A stretch of DNA of 64,000 nucleotides from positions 1 to 64,000 of the forward strand of contig CAJQTY010000004.1 of the NCBI GenBank assembly GCA_907163075.1, in the 5' to 3' direction. The notes below the pieces were generated by a model. The model ran no database searches and was not told where the DNA came from. It saw nothing but the letters and a program-made list of their open reading frames with translations. This document shows positions 11,665 through 20,700 of the stretch, piece after piece. Each line of letters begins with the position of its first letter. The first letter of the stretch is position 1. Source of the stretch: an uncultured Rhodocyclaceae bacterium. GTDB taxonomy: Bacteria > Pseudomonadota > Gammaproteobacteria > Burkholderiales > Rhodocyclaceae. A program made the position numbers and the translations under genes.

Positions 11665-12669
11665 ATGGACGTGATTTCCACGCCCAGAGTGCCTGTTTCC
11701 GCCATCGACCAGCAACTGGTCGATGGCGTTCTGGCAAAAAACAGACGCTCGCTGGCGAAAACCATTACCCTACTCGAGTCGACGCGCAACGATCATCAGG
11801 TTCGCGCGCAACAGGTACTGACTGCACTATTGCCGTACACTGGCAAGGCTATCCGGGTCGGGATATCCGGTGCGCCCGGTGCCGGCAAATCGACTTTTAT
11901 TGAAACCCTTGGCATTCATCTCATCGAGAACGGAATGCGCGTCGCCGTTCTGGCTGTCGACCCGTCATCGACGGTTTCCGGCGGATCCATCCTTGGCGAC
12001 AAGACGCGCATGGAACTACTCTGCCAGCACGAGGAGGCCTTTATTCGCCCGAGCCCGTCCGCCGGCGCACTGGGCGGCGTTGCCGACAAGACACGCGAGG
12101 CGATGCTGGTTTGCGAGGCATCCGGTTTCGATGTCGTTATCATTGAAACCGTCGGCGTCGGGCAGTCCGAAACCACCGTCGCCGGTATGGTCGATGTTTT
12201 CGTTCTGCTGCAGTTGCCCAACGCTGGCGACGATCTGCAAGCGATCAAGAAAGGCATCGTCGAGATTGCCGACATAATCGTGTTTAACAAGGCGGATATC
12301 GACGAACGCGCCGCTCAATTCGCGCGCGTGCAAATGAAAACGGCCCTCACCATGTTGCGTTCGGCCAGCCCCAACTGGCGCCCGCCGGTACTTACCATCA
12401 GCGCCCTGGCCAAACGCGGGATCCCGGAGTTCTGGGCCGAAATCGAGCGTTATCGTACGACCATGTCGGCCAGTGGCGAGTTTGATGCCAAGCGCCGGCG
12501 GCAGGCCGTAAACTGGATGTGGGGTCTGATCGACTCGGGCCTGCGTCATTATTTTCGCGAACATCCGGCAGTTCATGCAGCGCTGCCCGGATTGTTGCAC
12601 GACGTTGCTGAAGGCCGCACGACGCCTGGCTCTGCGGCATACCAACTGTTGCATAGCCTGCAGGTTTGA
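11665..12669 (+). CDS. meaB: MeaB/ArgK-type GTPase chaperone of methylmalonyl-CoA mutase
   Basis: A G3E-family P-loop GTPase of 334 residues that loads cobalamin into methylmalonyl-CoA mutase and protects it from inactivation. The Walker A motif GAPGAGKS is at residues 69-76, followed by DPSS and the switch segment ETVGVGQSE, and the base-recognition motif NKAD. Its place 24 bases behind the mutase gene is the usual arrangement. The ribosome binding site is weak (AGGTC about 10 bases upstream), suggesting translation coupled to the mutase. Old annotations call this family ArgK or LAO/AO transport kinase; the context argues for the mutase role. Confidence 0.94.
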   Translation: MDVISTPRVPVSAIDQQLVDGVLAKNRRSLAKTITLLESTRNDHQVRAQQVLTALLPYTGKAIRVGISGAPGAGKSTFIETLGIHLIENGMRVAVLAVDPSSTVSGGSILGDKTRMELLCQHEEAFIRPSPSAGALGGVADKTREAMLVCEASGFDVVIIETVGVGQSETTVAGMVDVFVLLQLPNAGDDLQAIKKGIVEIADIIVFNKADIDERAAQFARVQMKTALTMLRSASPNWRPPVLTISALAKRGIPEFWAEIERYRTTMSASGEFDAKRRRQAVNWMWGLIDSGLRHYFREHPAVHAALPGLLHDVAEGRTTPGSAAYQLLHSLQV

Positions 12670-12735
12670 AACGAGATTGAACTGCCTGTCATTTTTACAG
12701 TATCATTCAATTCGAATAATTAGGGAGGTCGCTTC

Positions 12736-14268
12736 ATGCATGACATCATTCGCCAACTGGCGGACAAGCGCGATGCCGCTTGTCTCGGCGGTGGCCAGAA
12801 TCGTATCGACAGCCAGCATAGCAAAGGAAAACTTTCAGCCCGGGAGCGAATCGAGCTTTTGCTCGACGCCGGATCCTTTGAAGAGTGGGACATGTTCAAG
12901 GAGCACCGCTGTACCGATTTCGGCATGGCGGAACAATCTGTTCCGGGCGACGGGGTTGTAATTGGCTACGGCACTATCAACGGCCGGCTGATATTCGTCT
13001 TCTCGCAGGATTTCACGGTCTTCGGTGGCTCGTTGTCGGAAGCGCACGCGGAGAAGATCTGCAAACTGATGGATCACGCGATGAAAGTCGGCGCGCCGGT
13101 CATCGGCCTTAACGACTCGGGCGGCGCGCGTATCCAGGAAGGCGTTGCCTCGCTCGGCGGCTATGCCGATGTCTTCCAGCGTAACGTCCTGGCCTCGGGC
13201 GTCATTCCCCAGATTTCGCTGATCATGGGTCCATGCGCCGGAGGGGCAGTGTATAGCCCGGCGATGACCGATTTCATTTTCATGGTCAAGGATTCATCGT
13301 ACATGTTCGTCACCGGCCCAGAAGTGGTCAAGACGGTGACGCACGAAGACGTCACCGCCGAAGAGCTCGGCGGCGCCATCAGCCATACCAGCAAATCGGG
13401 CGTTGCCGACCTGGCGTTCGAAAACGACGTCGAAGCGCTGATGATCATGCGCCGCTTCGTCGGCTACCTACCGGCCAACAACCGTGAGAAGCCTCCGCTG
13501 TTGCCGGCCCAGGATCTTGCCGACCGTCTCGACTACTCGCTCGACACCTTGGTGCCGGACAACCCCAACAAGCCTTACGACATCAAGGAGCTGATCCTCA
13601 AGACAGTCGACGACGGTGATTTTTTTGAACTGCAGCCCGACTACGCAAAGAACATCGTAATCGGTTTTGGGCGCATGGACGGTTCGCCCGTCGGCATTGT
13701 TGCCAACCAGCCGCTGGTCATGGCCGGCTGCCTCGACATCAAGAGTTCGACCAAGGCGGCGCGCTTTGTCCGTTTCTGTGATGCATTCAACATCCCGGTG
13801 GTGACTTTTGTCGACGTACCCGGCTTCATGCCTGGAACGGCCCAGGAATACGGCGGAATTATAAAACACGGCGCCAAGCTGCTTTACGCCTATGCCGAAT
13901 GTACCGTCCCCAAGATCACCGTCATCACGCGTAAAGCCTACGGTGGTGCCTACGACGTGATGTCGTCGAAACATCTGCGTGGCGACGTCAACTTTGCGTG
14001 GCCATCCGCGGAAATTGCGGTCATGGGTCCCAAAGGTGCGGTTGAAATCATTTTCCGCGAGGAAAAGGGCGATCCGGCCAAACTCGCGGAGCGCGAAGCC
14101 GAATACAAGGCCAAGTTTGCCAACCCCTTCGTTGCCGGAGCCCGCGGGTTCATTGACGACGTCATCATGCCGCACGAAACGCGCAAACGTATCTGCCGTT
14201 CGCTGGCCATGTTGCGCGACAAGCAACTTGCGAATCCCTGGCGTAAGCACGGCAATATTCCGCTGTAA
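12736..14268 (+). CDS. pccB: Propionyl-CoA carboxylase beta (carboxyltransferase) subunit
   Basis: A 510-residue acyl-CoA carboxyltransferase that moves CO2 from biotin to propionyl-CoA. Both halves of the crotonase-fold duplication are present, with the glycine-rich loops [12 protein letters not shown] and [11 protein letters not shown] in the N half and [17 protein letters not shown] in the C half, which bind acyl-CoA and biotin. A strong GGGAGG lies upstream of the ATG. The alpha subunit with biotin carboxylase follows 123 bases later, supporting propionyl-CoA carboxylase. Two other carboxyltransferases of the same family occur in this window (18551-20104 and 58944-60494); the pairing with a biotin carboxylase is what distinguishes this one. 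Confidence 0.92.
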   Translation: MHDIIRQLADKRDAACLGGGQNRIDSQHSKGKLSARERIELLLDAGSFEEWDMFKEHRCTDFGMAEQSVPGDGVVIGYGTINGRLIFVFSQDFTVFGGSLSEAHAEKICKLMDHAMKVGAPVIGLNDSGGARIQEGVASLGGYADVFQRNVLASGVIPQISLIMGPCAGGAVYSPAMTDFIFMVKDSSYMFVTGPEVVKTVTHEDVTAEELGGAISHTSKSGVADLAFENDVEALMIMRRFVGYLPANNREKPPLLPAQDLADRLDYSLDTLVPDNPNKPYDIKELILKTVDDGDFFELQPDYAKNIVIGFGRMDGSPVGIVANQPLVMAGCLDIKSSTKAARFVRFCDAFNIPVVTFVDVPGFMPGTAQEYGGIIKHGAKLLYAYAECTVPKITVITRKAYGGAYDVMSSKHLRGDVNFAWPSAEIAVMGPKGAVEIIFREEKGDPAKLAEREAEYKAKFANPFVAGARGFIDDVIMPHETRKRICRSLAMLRDKQLANPWRKHGNIPL

Positions 14269-14286
14269 AGGCCCTGAACGCAAGCC

Positions 14287-14347
14287 ACGTAGAGAGAGCA
14301 CGAAGGTGACAGAAGTGAACAGTTGTCCTGCCCGTCGTCCTCTACGT
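14287..14347. repeat. Dispersed-type intergenic repeat with inverted arms
   Basis: The gap between pccB and pccA holds ACGTAGAG (14287-14294) and its exact inverse complement CTCTACGT (14340-14347). The purine-rich GAGAGAGCACGAAGG and pyrimidine-rich TTCTTTGCGCCTC flanks resemble a widespread low-complexity intergenic repeat that I have seen in many proteobacterial genomes. It may be a mobile palindromic relic or influence pccA mRNA. Only one copy is visible in this window. Confidence 0.4.
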
Positions 14348-14391
14348 TCTTTGCGCCTCCGCATACTCTGCGTTGAAAGAGGTATAAAAAC

Positions 14392-16380
14392 ATGTTCAAG
14401 AAAATTCTGATCGCCAACCGCGGCGAAATTGCCTGCCGCGTCATCAAGACCGCCCGCCGCATGGGGATTGCTACCGTCGCCGTGCATTCCGAAGCGGACA
14501 AGGATTCACTGCACGTTCTGAGCGCCGATGAAGCCGTATGCATCGGCCCGGCACCCTCGAAAGACTCCTATCTGGTAATCGATAAGATCATCGAAGCGTG
14601 CAAGCAAACCGGGGCCGAGGCCGTGCACCCGGGTTATGGCTTTCTCTCCGAGAACCAGGAGTTTTCGCGGCGCCTCGAAGAAAACGGCATCATCTTCATC
14701 GGACCGAAGCACTATTCGGTGGCGGCGATGGGGGACAAGATCGAATCGAAAAAATTGGCCATCGCGGCCAAGGTCAATACCATCCCCGGTTACAACGACG
14801 CCATCGCCGACGCCGCGCAAGCGGTCAGCATCGCCAAAGGAATCGGTTATCCGGTAATGATCAAGGCTTCGGCCGGGGGTGGCGGTAAGGGCTTGCGCGT
14901 GGCCTTCAACGACGCTGAAGCTGCCGAGGGCTTCGACTCCTGTCGCAACGAAGCGCGTAACAGTTTTGGTGATGATCGCGTCTTCATCGAGAAATTCGTC
15001 GAGGGCCCACACCACATCGAGATTCAAATCATCGCCGACTCGCTCGGCAATACCGTTTATCTCCTCGAGCGTGAGTGTTCGATTCAGCGTCGCCATCAGA
15101 AAGTCATCGAGGAAGCCCCTTCGCCGTTTATCGACGACACGATCCGCAAAGCCATGGGCGAACAGGCCGTGGCACTGGCCAAGGCGGTCAAGTATCAGAG
15201 CGCGGGTACCGTCGAGTTTGTCGTTGGCTCGGACAAGTCGTTCTATTTCCTGGAAATGAATACCCGCCTGCAGGTTGAGCACCCGGTTACCGAGATGATT
15301 ACCGGACTCGACCTGGTCGAATTGATGATCCGGGTCGCGGCCGGAGAAAAACTCCCCTTTACGCAAGACGACATCAAGCCCAAGGGTTGGGCGATGGAGT
15401 GCCGAATCAACGCCGAGGATCCGTTCCGCGGCTTCCTGCCGTCAACCGGGCGACTCGTCAGATTCCAGCCGCCCGAAGCCGTCGACAACCAAGTGCGCGT
15501 CGACACCGGCGTCTACGAAGGCGGCGAAATCTCCATGCATTACGATTCGATGATCGCCAAGCTGATTTGCCACGGTGAGAATCGCTACCAGGCCATTGAG
15601 CGCATGCGTGATGCACTCAATGCATTTTTCATTCGAGGCGTCAGTTCTAACATTCCGTTCCAGGCCGCACTGATGCAGCACCCACGCTTCGTTTCGGGCA
15701 TTTTCACGACCGCTTTCATCGCCGAAGAGTACCCGAACGGTTTCATTGCGGCCGAAGTACCATACGAAGATCCGGGACTGCTCGCTGCCGTCGCCGCCTT
15801 CGCGAGACGTCGCTACATCGACCGTGCGGTGAACATCAGCGACCAGATGCTAGGACACCCACGCAAAGTGGGCACGAACTGGGTGGTAGTCATTGATGGA
15901 ACCAACTACCCGGTCGTCCTCGACCCGATTCCGGGAGGCTATTCGGTAAGCTGGGGCGCGAAGCGCTACGACATCATTTCCGATTGGCTATTCAGGGAAC
16001 TGGTATTCCGTGGTACCTGCAATGGCCAGCCAATCTGCCTGCAACTCGAACGCTCGGGGCTGGAGTATAGAATCAGCCACTTTGGCAAGCAGGTTAAGGC
16101 CGTGGTCATGTCGGCGAAAGCCGATCGTCTGCTCGCGCTGATGCCCACCAAGACCCCCCCGGATCTCTCAAAATACCTGCTCTCGCCGATGCCGGGTCTG
16201 CTACGGGAAGTCTCGGTTCACGCCGGGCAAAAAGTTCGTGCAGGCGAGAAACTGGCGGTCATCGAGGCAATGAAGATGGAAAATATCCTCAAGGCCGAAA
16301 AGGATTGTGAGGTGAAGAAGATCGTTACCGAGGCCGGAGAAAGCCTGTCTGTGGATCAGGTCATCATTGAGTTCGAATAA
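14392..16380 (+). CDS. pccA: Propionyl-CoA (acyl-CoA) carboxylase alpha subunit: biotin carboxylase plus biotin carrier
   Basis: ATP-dependent carboxylation of its own biotin, feeding PccB. The 662-residue protein starts with the biotin carboxylase N-domain (KILIANRGEIACRV), the ATP-grasp glycine loop GGGGKGLRV near residue 165 and EMNTRLQVEHPVTE, then a linker/BT domain (about 450-580), and ends in a biotinyl domain with Lys628 in EAMKMEN. Length matches propionyl/methylcrotonyl-CoA carboxylase alpha chains (about 660) rather than stand-alone AccC (450). GAAAGAGG precedes the start. With pccB it makes methylmalonyl-CoA from propionyl-CoA at the cost of ATP; the convergent decarboxylase operon does the opposite. 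Confidence 0.95.
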   Translation: MFKKILIANRGEIACRVIKTARRMGIATVAVHSEADKDSLHVLSADEAVCIGPAPSKDSYLVIDKIIEACKQTGAEAVHPGYGFLSENQEFSRRLEENGIIFIGPKHYSVAAMGDKIESKKLAIAAKVNTIPGYNDAIADAAQAVSIAKGIGYPVMIKASAGGGGKGLRVAFNDAEAAEGFDSCRNEARNSFGDDRVFIEKFVEGPHHIEIQIIADSLGNTVYLLERECSIQRRHQKVIEEAPSPFIDDTIRKAMGEQAVALAKAVKYQSAGTVEFVVGSDKSFYFLEMNTRLQVEHPVTEMITGLDLVELMIRVAAGEKLPFTQDDIKPKGWAMECRINAEDPFRGFLPSTGRLVRFQPPEAVDNQVRVDTGVYEGGEISMHYDSMIAKLICHGENRYQAIERMRDALNAFFIRGVSSNIPFQAALMQHPRFVSGIFTTAFIAEEYPNGFIAAEVPYEDPGLLAAVAAFARRRYIDRAVNISDQMLGHPRKVGTNWVVVIDGTNYPVVLDPIPGGYSVSWGAKRYDIISDWLFRELVFRGTCNGQPICLQLERSGLEYRISHFGKQVKAVVMSAKADRLLALMPTKTPPDLSKYLLSPMPGLLREVSVHAGQKVRAGEKLAVIEAMKMENILKAEKDCEVKKIVTEAGESLSVDQVIIEFE

Positions 16381-16402
16381 CGCGAACGCGTTGTTTGCGG
16401 CT

Positions 16403-16438
16403 CACAAAAAAACCCGCCTTGCCGCGGGTTTTTTTGTG
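16403..16438. terminator. Bidirectional rho-independent terminator
   Basis: Perfect 14-base inverted arms, CACAAAAAAACCCG (16403-16416) and its complement (16425-16438), around an 8-base loop. Each arm carries a T or A run, so it works in both directions between convergent pccA and mmdB. Confidence 0.92.
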
Positions 16439-16461
16439 TTCATGCGTAGTCGTAAGTTCGA

Positions 16462-17589
16462 TTAACCGCCCGCCCCCATGAGGGCGAGCAAGACACCGCC
16501 CGCCACCACGCTGGCCACCTGTCCGGCGGCATTGGCGCCCATGGCGTGCATGAGCAGGAAGTTCTCGAAGTCATCTTCCTGGGCAACACGCTGCACAACA
16601 CGCGCAGCCATCGGGAAGGCACTGATCCCTGCCGCACCAATGATCGGATTCACCTTGCCGCCGCTGAGCCAGTTGAGAACCTTGGCGAACATAACGCCGG
16701 CAGCGGCATCAACGGCAAACGCGACAATGCCCAGCACCAGAATGAATAGTGTGCTGGTTTTCAGAAACTCGGATCCGACCATCGTTGAACCGATCGCGAG
16801 GCCAAGGAAGAGCGTAACGGTATTGGCAATTTCTGCCGCCGAGGCCTTGGTCAGACGCTCTACCGCACCCGACTCCTTCATCAGGTTGCCGAGCATCAGC
16901 ATGCCGATCAGTGGCGTGGCAAACGGCACCAGTGTCCCGACCAGCACGGTCACGACGATCGGGAACATGATGCGTGTGCGACGGCTGATCTTGCGCGAAC
17001 TGTAGGGCATGCGGATCATGCGCTCTTGCTTGCTGGTAAGCAGGCGAATGATCGGCGGCAGGATGATCGGCACCAGCGACATGTAGCTATAGGCCGCGAC
17101 GGTAATTGGCCCAAGCATGTGCGGTGCCAGAATGCCGCTGACGTAGATTGAGGTCGGACCGTCGATGGCGCCAATGATACCGATCGATGCCGACTCATTT
17201 GGCGTAAACCCGAGCAGCAGCGCAAAAATCAGCGTCATGAAGATGCCGAACTGGCCCGCCGCGCCAAGCAAGACCAATCGCGGGTTTTCCAAAAGTGGCC
17301 CGAAGTCGGTCAATGCTCCAATACCGACAAAAATCAACAAGGGAAACATCTCGTTGGTGATGCCCATGTTGTACAGCACTTTCAACATGCCATCCTCGGC
17401 AATCATCGGCGAGAGCGGCAGGTTGGCCAGCATGCAGCCGGCGGCGATGGGCAGCAACAGCAGCGGCTCATAATCCTTGGCGATCGCCAGATACATCAGG
17501 ACAAACGAGACGCCAATCATGAACATCGACTGCCACGTGACGTTATTAACGCCTTTGAGCAACAGGACGATCGTTTCTTGATCGATCAT
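16462..17589 (-). CDS. mmdB: Sodium-pumping decarboxylase beta subunit (methylmalonyl-CoA decarboxylase)
   Basis: The membrane subunit that decarboxylates carboxybiotin and exports Na+. It has 375 residues, about nine to ten membrane spans, and the family's conserved half-membrane loops, GAIDGPTSIYVSG (the key Asp of the Na+ site) and the later GNLMKESG and GSTMVG segments. Length agrees with OadB/GcdB/MmdB. A strong AAGGAGG is embedded in the end of mmdC, three bases separate the genes. Last gene of the mmdA-oadG-mmdC-mmdB operon. OadB and MmdB cannot be told apart by this subunit alone; the partner carboxyltransferase is of acyl-CoA type, so methylmalonyl-CoA is the likely substrate. Confidence 0.94.
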   Translation of the reverse strand: MIDQETIVLLLKGVNNVTWQSMFMIGVSFVLMYLAIAKDYEPLLLLPIAAGCMLANLPLSPMIAEDGMLKVLYNMGITNEMFPLLIFVGIGALTDFGPLLENPRLVLLGAAGQFGIFMTLIFALLLGFTPNESASIGIIGAIDGPTSIYVSGILAPHMLGPITVAAYSYMSLVPIILPPIIRLLTSKQERMIRMPYSSRKISRRTRIMFPIVVTVLVGTLVPFATPLIGMLMLGNLMKESGAVERLTKASAAEIANTVTLFLGLAIGSTMVGSEFLKTSTLFILVLGIVAFAVDAAAGVMFAKVLNWLSGGKVNPIIGAAGISAFPMAARVVQRVAQEDDFENFLLMHAMGANAAGQVASVVAGGVLLALMGAGG

Positions 17590-17592
17590 CGC

Positions 17593-18099
17593 TCAATCCT
17601 CCTTGAACTTGATGATCGGATCACCGTGATCGACATTTTGACCGGCGGTCACGAAAACTTCGGCAACCGTACCGGCACGCGTTGCACCAATCATATTATG
17701 CATCTTCATCGCGTCAAGGATGGCCACCTGTTGCCCGCGTTCGACCTGATCGCCAACTTTGACGTTGACTTCCAGAATCACGCCGGGCATCGGCGCCGTC
17801 AGCGCTCCCTTTCCTCCACCCGCGCCGCCTGCCGGCTTGCGCGGCGCCGCCGCAGCCGCCGGTGTCGCCGACGGCTCCTTGCGCACGCGTGCCACCGCGC
17901 TGGCCGTGCTCGACCGAGTCGCCGCACCTGAAGCCGGCAACAACCCCGGCGTAATGGTAGCCTCGGTAAGGTTTTCGTCGCCCGATAGAGTCACTTCATA
18001 GGACTCGCCACCAACGAAGACCTCGAAACGGTCGGCGGCAAGTTCCTGCACGTCGATCGTAAATTCCCGGTCACTAATATCCAATGTATAGCGTCGCAT
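17593..18099 (-). CDS. mmdC: Biotin carrier subunit of methylmalonyl-CoA decarboxylase
   Basis: A 168-residue biotin carrier. The first 60 residues form a small beta-rich domain, then comes an Ala/Pro/Gly-rich flexible linker (about 65-98), then a biotinyl domain with Lys132 in the motif DAMKMHN. Having His-Asn rather than Glu/Met-Asn after the AMKM core is slightly unusual. The start at 18099 has AGAGGA upstream and overlaps the oadG stop as TAATG, so the two are translationally coupled. It shuttles carboxybiotin from the MmdA carboxyltransferase to the MmdB pump. Confidence 0.92.
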   Translation of the reverse strand: MRRYTLDISDREFTIDVQELAADRFEVFVGGESYEVTLSGDENLTEATITPGLLPASGAATRSSTASAVARVRKEPSATPAAAAAPRKPAGGAGGGKGALTAPMPGVILEVNVKVGDQVERGQQVAILDAMKMHNMIGATRAGTVAEVFVTAGQNVDHGDPIIKFKED

Positions 18100-18503
18100 T
18101 ATTTTCCTCTCGGCTGCCAACTGTAGTTTTGCCGCACGCGGCCCGTCGCAACCCAACGGCTAGCAAACATCTTGCTGCCCGGCCAGTAGCTGCGCATGAA
18201 CGGCGCCGCCTGACGCCGAAGTGTCAATTTGTGTTTCATCGTGGCCACCATGATAGCCGCCACCAGATCGGCCGGCATGCCGTTTACCGTGGCCGGCTCG
18301 GGAACCTGAGCACCAACGGCATCGTCAGCAACCGCCGCAATGCGTTCCGCTTCAGCAATCGCTTCCTTCGCCGAAACCGGGACCGAGGGTTCCTTGTCGA
18401 GCACCAGGACAAGCGTCAGCAAGCCCCAAAGCAACCCGAGCAAAGAGAAGACCAGCCCCATTCCGAGGACTGTCATCTTCAAACCCCATTCCAAATTCTC
18501 CAT
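18099..18503 (-). CDS. oadG: OadG-family gamma/delta subunit of the sodium-pumping decarboxylase
   Basis: A 134-residue protein with one N-terminal membrane span (about residues 8-35, LKMTVLGMGLVFSLLGLLWG), an acidic Ala-rich middle and a basic C-terminal tail, as in OadG/MmdD, which assemble the decarboxylase and stabilise the beta subunit. The C-terminal MVATMKHKLTLRR segment is also typical. GAGAGG precedes the ATG. It is the second gene of the operon, 47 bases after mmdA, and overlaps mmdC by one base. Confidence 0.87.
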   Translation of the reverse strand: MENLEWGLKMTVLGMGLVFSLLGLLWGLLTLVLVLDKEPSVPVSAKEAIAEAERIAAVADDAVGAQVPEPATVNGMPADLVAAIMVATMKHKLTLRRQAAPFMRSYWPGSKMFASRWVATGRVRQNYSWQPRGK

Positions 18504-18550
18504 GTCAACCTCTCGTCAGATTTGATGTGAGTGAGTCGATACAACAAGCA

Positions 18551-20104
18551 TCAGACCGGACACAATCCGTGTTTCTTGGGCGGATTCTGCTGCACCTTGG
18601 TGCGCAGGACTTCAAGCGCACGCGCAAGACGCGGACGAGTTTCGCGTGGCTCAATGACTTCATCAATCTGGCCTACGTCTGCGGCACGATAGGGGTTGAA
18701 GAATTTTTCGCGGTACTCTTCGATCAGTTCCTTCTCGCGCGCAACCGGATCGGCGGCCTTCTTGATTTCGTCGCGGAACAGGATGTTGACCGCACCTTGC
18801 GGACCCATCACGGCGATCTGCGCCGATGGCCAGGCAAAGGTAATGTCGTTGCGCATCTGTTTGGAACCCATGGCCACGTAGGCACCACCCATGGCCTTGC
18901 GGGTCACGATGGAAATCTTCGGCACGGTGGCTTCGCAGTAAGCATAAATGATCTTCGCACCATGCCGAATCACGCCACCGTATTCCTGGCCGGTTCCCGG
19001 CAGGAATCCCGGACAATCGACAAAAGTGACGATCGGCACATTGTAGGCATCGCACAGGCGGATGAAGCGCGCGATCTTGTCGCTGGCGTCGATGTTCAGG
19101 GCGCCGGACATGAAGGCGGGCTGGTTGGCCACCACACCGATCGAAAAACCGTCCAAGCGGGCAAAGCCGATCACGGCATTGGCGGCGTAGTTTGGCTGAA
19201 TTTCAAGGAAGCTGTCCTGATCGAAAATCGACTCGATGGCGTCGCGAATATCGTAAGACTGGTTCTCGCCGTCAGGAATCAGTTCATTCAGGGACTCATC
19301 CATGCGGTCCACCGGATCTTCCGGCCTGATCTGTGGCGGCTCTTCGTTGTTGTTCTGCGGCAGATAGCTGAGCAGAAGCTTCGATAGCGCAATACCTTCT
19401 GCCTCGGTTTCAGCCGAAAGGTGAGCCACGCCGCTGCGTCCGGTATGGACCCCGGCACCGCCCAGATCTTCTGCGGTTACCACCTCGCCGGTTACCGACT
19501 TGATAACCTCCGGGCCGGTCAGGAACATGTAGCTGTCGCCGGCCATGATCACAAAGTCGGTCAGCGCCGGGGAATACACTGCACCACCGGCACAGGGCCC
19601 AAGAATGATCGAGATCTGCGGGACGACGCCCGAGGCCAGCACGTTACGGACGAAGACTTCGCCATAAGCGGCCAGACTGCGTACGCCTTCCTGAATGCGG
19701 GCACCGCCCGAATCACCCAGGCCGAGGACCGGAATGCCGGCCTCGAGTGCCATATCCATGATGCGGCTGATCTTCTGCGACTGCACTTCGGAGAAGGAAC
19801 CGCCCATGACAGTAAAGTCCTGAGCAAAAACGGCGACACGACGACCGCTCACCTTGCCGAAACCGGTTATGACGCCATCACCTGGGAAACGCTGCTGGTC
19901 CAGGCCAAAAGCGGTGAAGTCGTGGGTGGCCAAGGCGCCGAATTCCTGAAACGATCCTTCGTCAAGCAACAGGGCCAGGCGCTCGCGCGCGGTTAGCTTG
20001 CCACGCGCATGCTGCTGGTCGATACGCTTCTGACCGCCGCCCAACACGGCACGGCTGCGCATCTCACGCAACACCTCCAAGTGCTTCTTCGTCTTTCCGC
20101 CCAT
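18551..20104 (-). CDS. mmdA: Methylmalonyl-CoA decarboxylase alpha (carboxyltransferase) subunit
   Basis: A 517-residue acyl-CoA carboxyltransferase that moves the carboxyl group from methylmalonyl-CoA to biotin. Motifs include GGSFSEVQSQKI and [11 protein letters not shown] in the first half and FVDCPGFLPGTGQEYGG in the second. GGAGT lies 5 bases before the ATG. Its homologues are PccB and the 12S transcarboxylase subunit; the operon with OadG, a biotin carrier and MmdB fixes its role as the catalytic subunit of a Na+-pumping decarboxylase, giving propionyl-CoA and CO2 while building a sodium gradient. No biotin carboxylase is in this operon, as expected. Confidence 0.93.
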   Translation of the reverse strand: MGGKTKKHLEVLREMRSRAVLGGGQKRIDQQHARGKLTARERLALLLDEGSFQEFGALATHDFTAFGLDQQRFPGDGVITGFGKVSGRRVAVFAQDFTVMGGSFSEVQSQKISRIMDMALEAGIPVLGLGDSGGARIQEGVRSLAAYGEVFVRNVLASGVVPQISIILGPCAGGAVYSPALTDFVIMAGDSYMFLTGPEVIKSVTGEVVTAEDLGGAGVHTGRSGVAHLSAETEAEGIALSKLLLSYLPQNNNEEPPQIRPEDPVDRMDESLNELIPDGENQSYDIRDAIESIFDQDSFLEIQPNYAANAVIGFARLDGFSIGVVANQPAFMSGALNIDASDKIARFIRLCDAYNVPIVTFVDCPGFLPGTGQEYGGVIRHGAKIIYAYCEATVPKISIVTRKAMGGAYVAMGSKQMRNDITFAWPSAQIAVMGPQGAVNILFRDEIKKAADPVAREKELIEEYREKFFNPYRAADVGQIDEVIEPRETRPRLARALEVLRTKVQQNPPKKHGLCPV

Positions 20105-20700
20105 CTTGACTCCTTATGGCAAACCGGCTCACCGAATACCCATGAACAGGATTAGTTTGAATAACTTATTAATTATCCGTCCGCGCGACAACTGCGTCAA
20201 CGCATAGTTCCCCGCCGGTTGCCATCAAAAGTATTGGTCAAAGGAGTCTAAGCAGCCAGAGCATCGCAATTGCGATTTCAACCGCCATTGGCGCGAGTAC
20301 GGCGAAGGTCGAGCATGGCTTGTGCGTTATTGGGTATCGACCAGACGCTTGAGAGTCCGAGGTGTTTCTGCGTTTCTGAGCGACATGGCGCACCGAGTTG
20401 TTGCTCGCACAACGCTCCAGCTCGATTCAGTTCTGATCATTCAGTCACCACCAGGACTTTCGACTGCACCCTTCAGCGGCTCCGTCCAAGAATCTCAACG
20501 TCATTTCACAAGTCTCCGTCGGGATTTCGGGAAATATTCATAACGACTTGCATAGAAGATCTCGGGCCTCTTTGCTATGCAGCAACAAAGGGTAGAATGC
20601 ACGAAGTTGCGGATGGATCTTGAGTAGTCAGTTGCTCTAGGAGGGAGATCATCTGGTTCTCGCCCCGAAAAGAGCGTGTTCGACATAATTGGGAGAAAAC
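20105..20700. other. Long divergent intergenic region upstream of mmdA and the EF-G-like gene
   Basis: About 600 bases with no supportable gene. It must hold the mmd promoter (minus) and that of the EF-G-like gene (plus). A possible plus-strand promoter is TTTGCT then, 16 bases later, TAGAAT near 20571-20599, but this is weak. Open frames across 20270-20623 give no recognisable protein and lack ribosome binding sites; decayed insertion-sequence DNA is possible but not shown. Confidence 0.4.
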
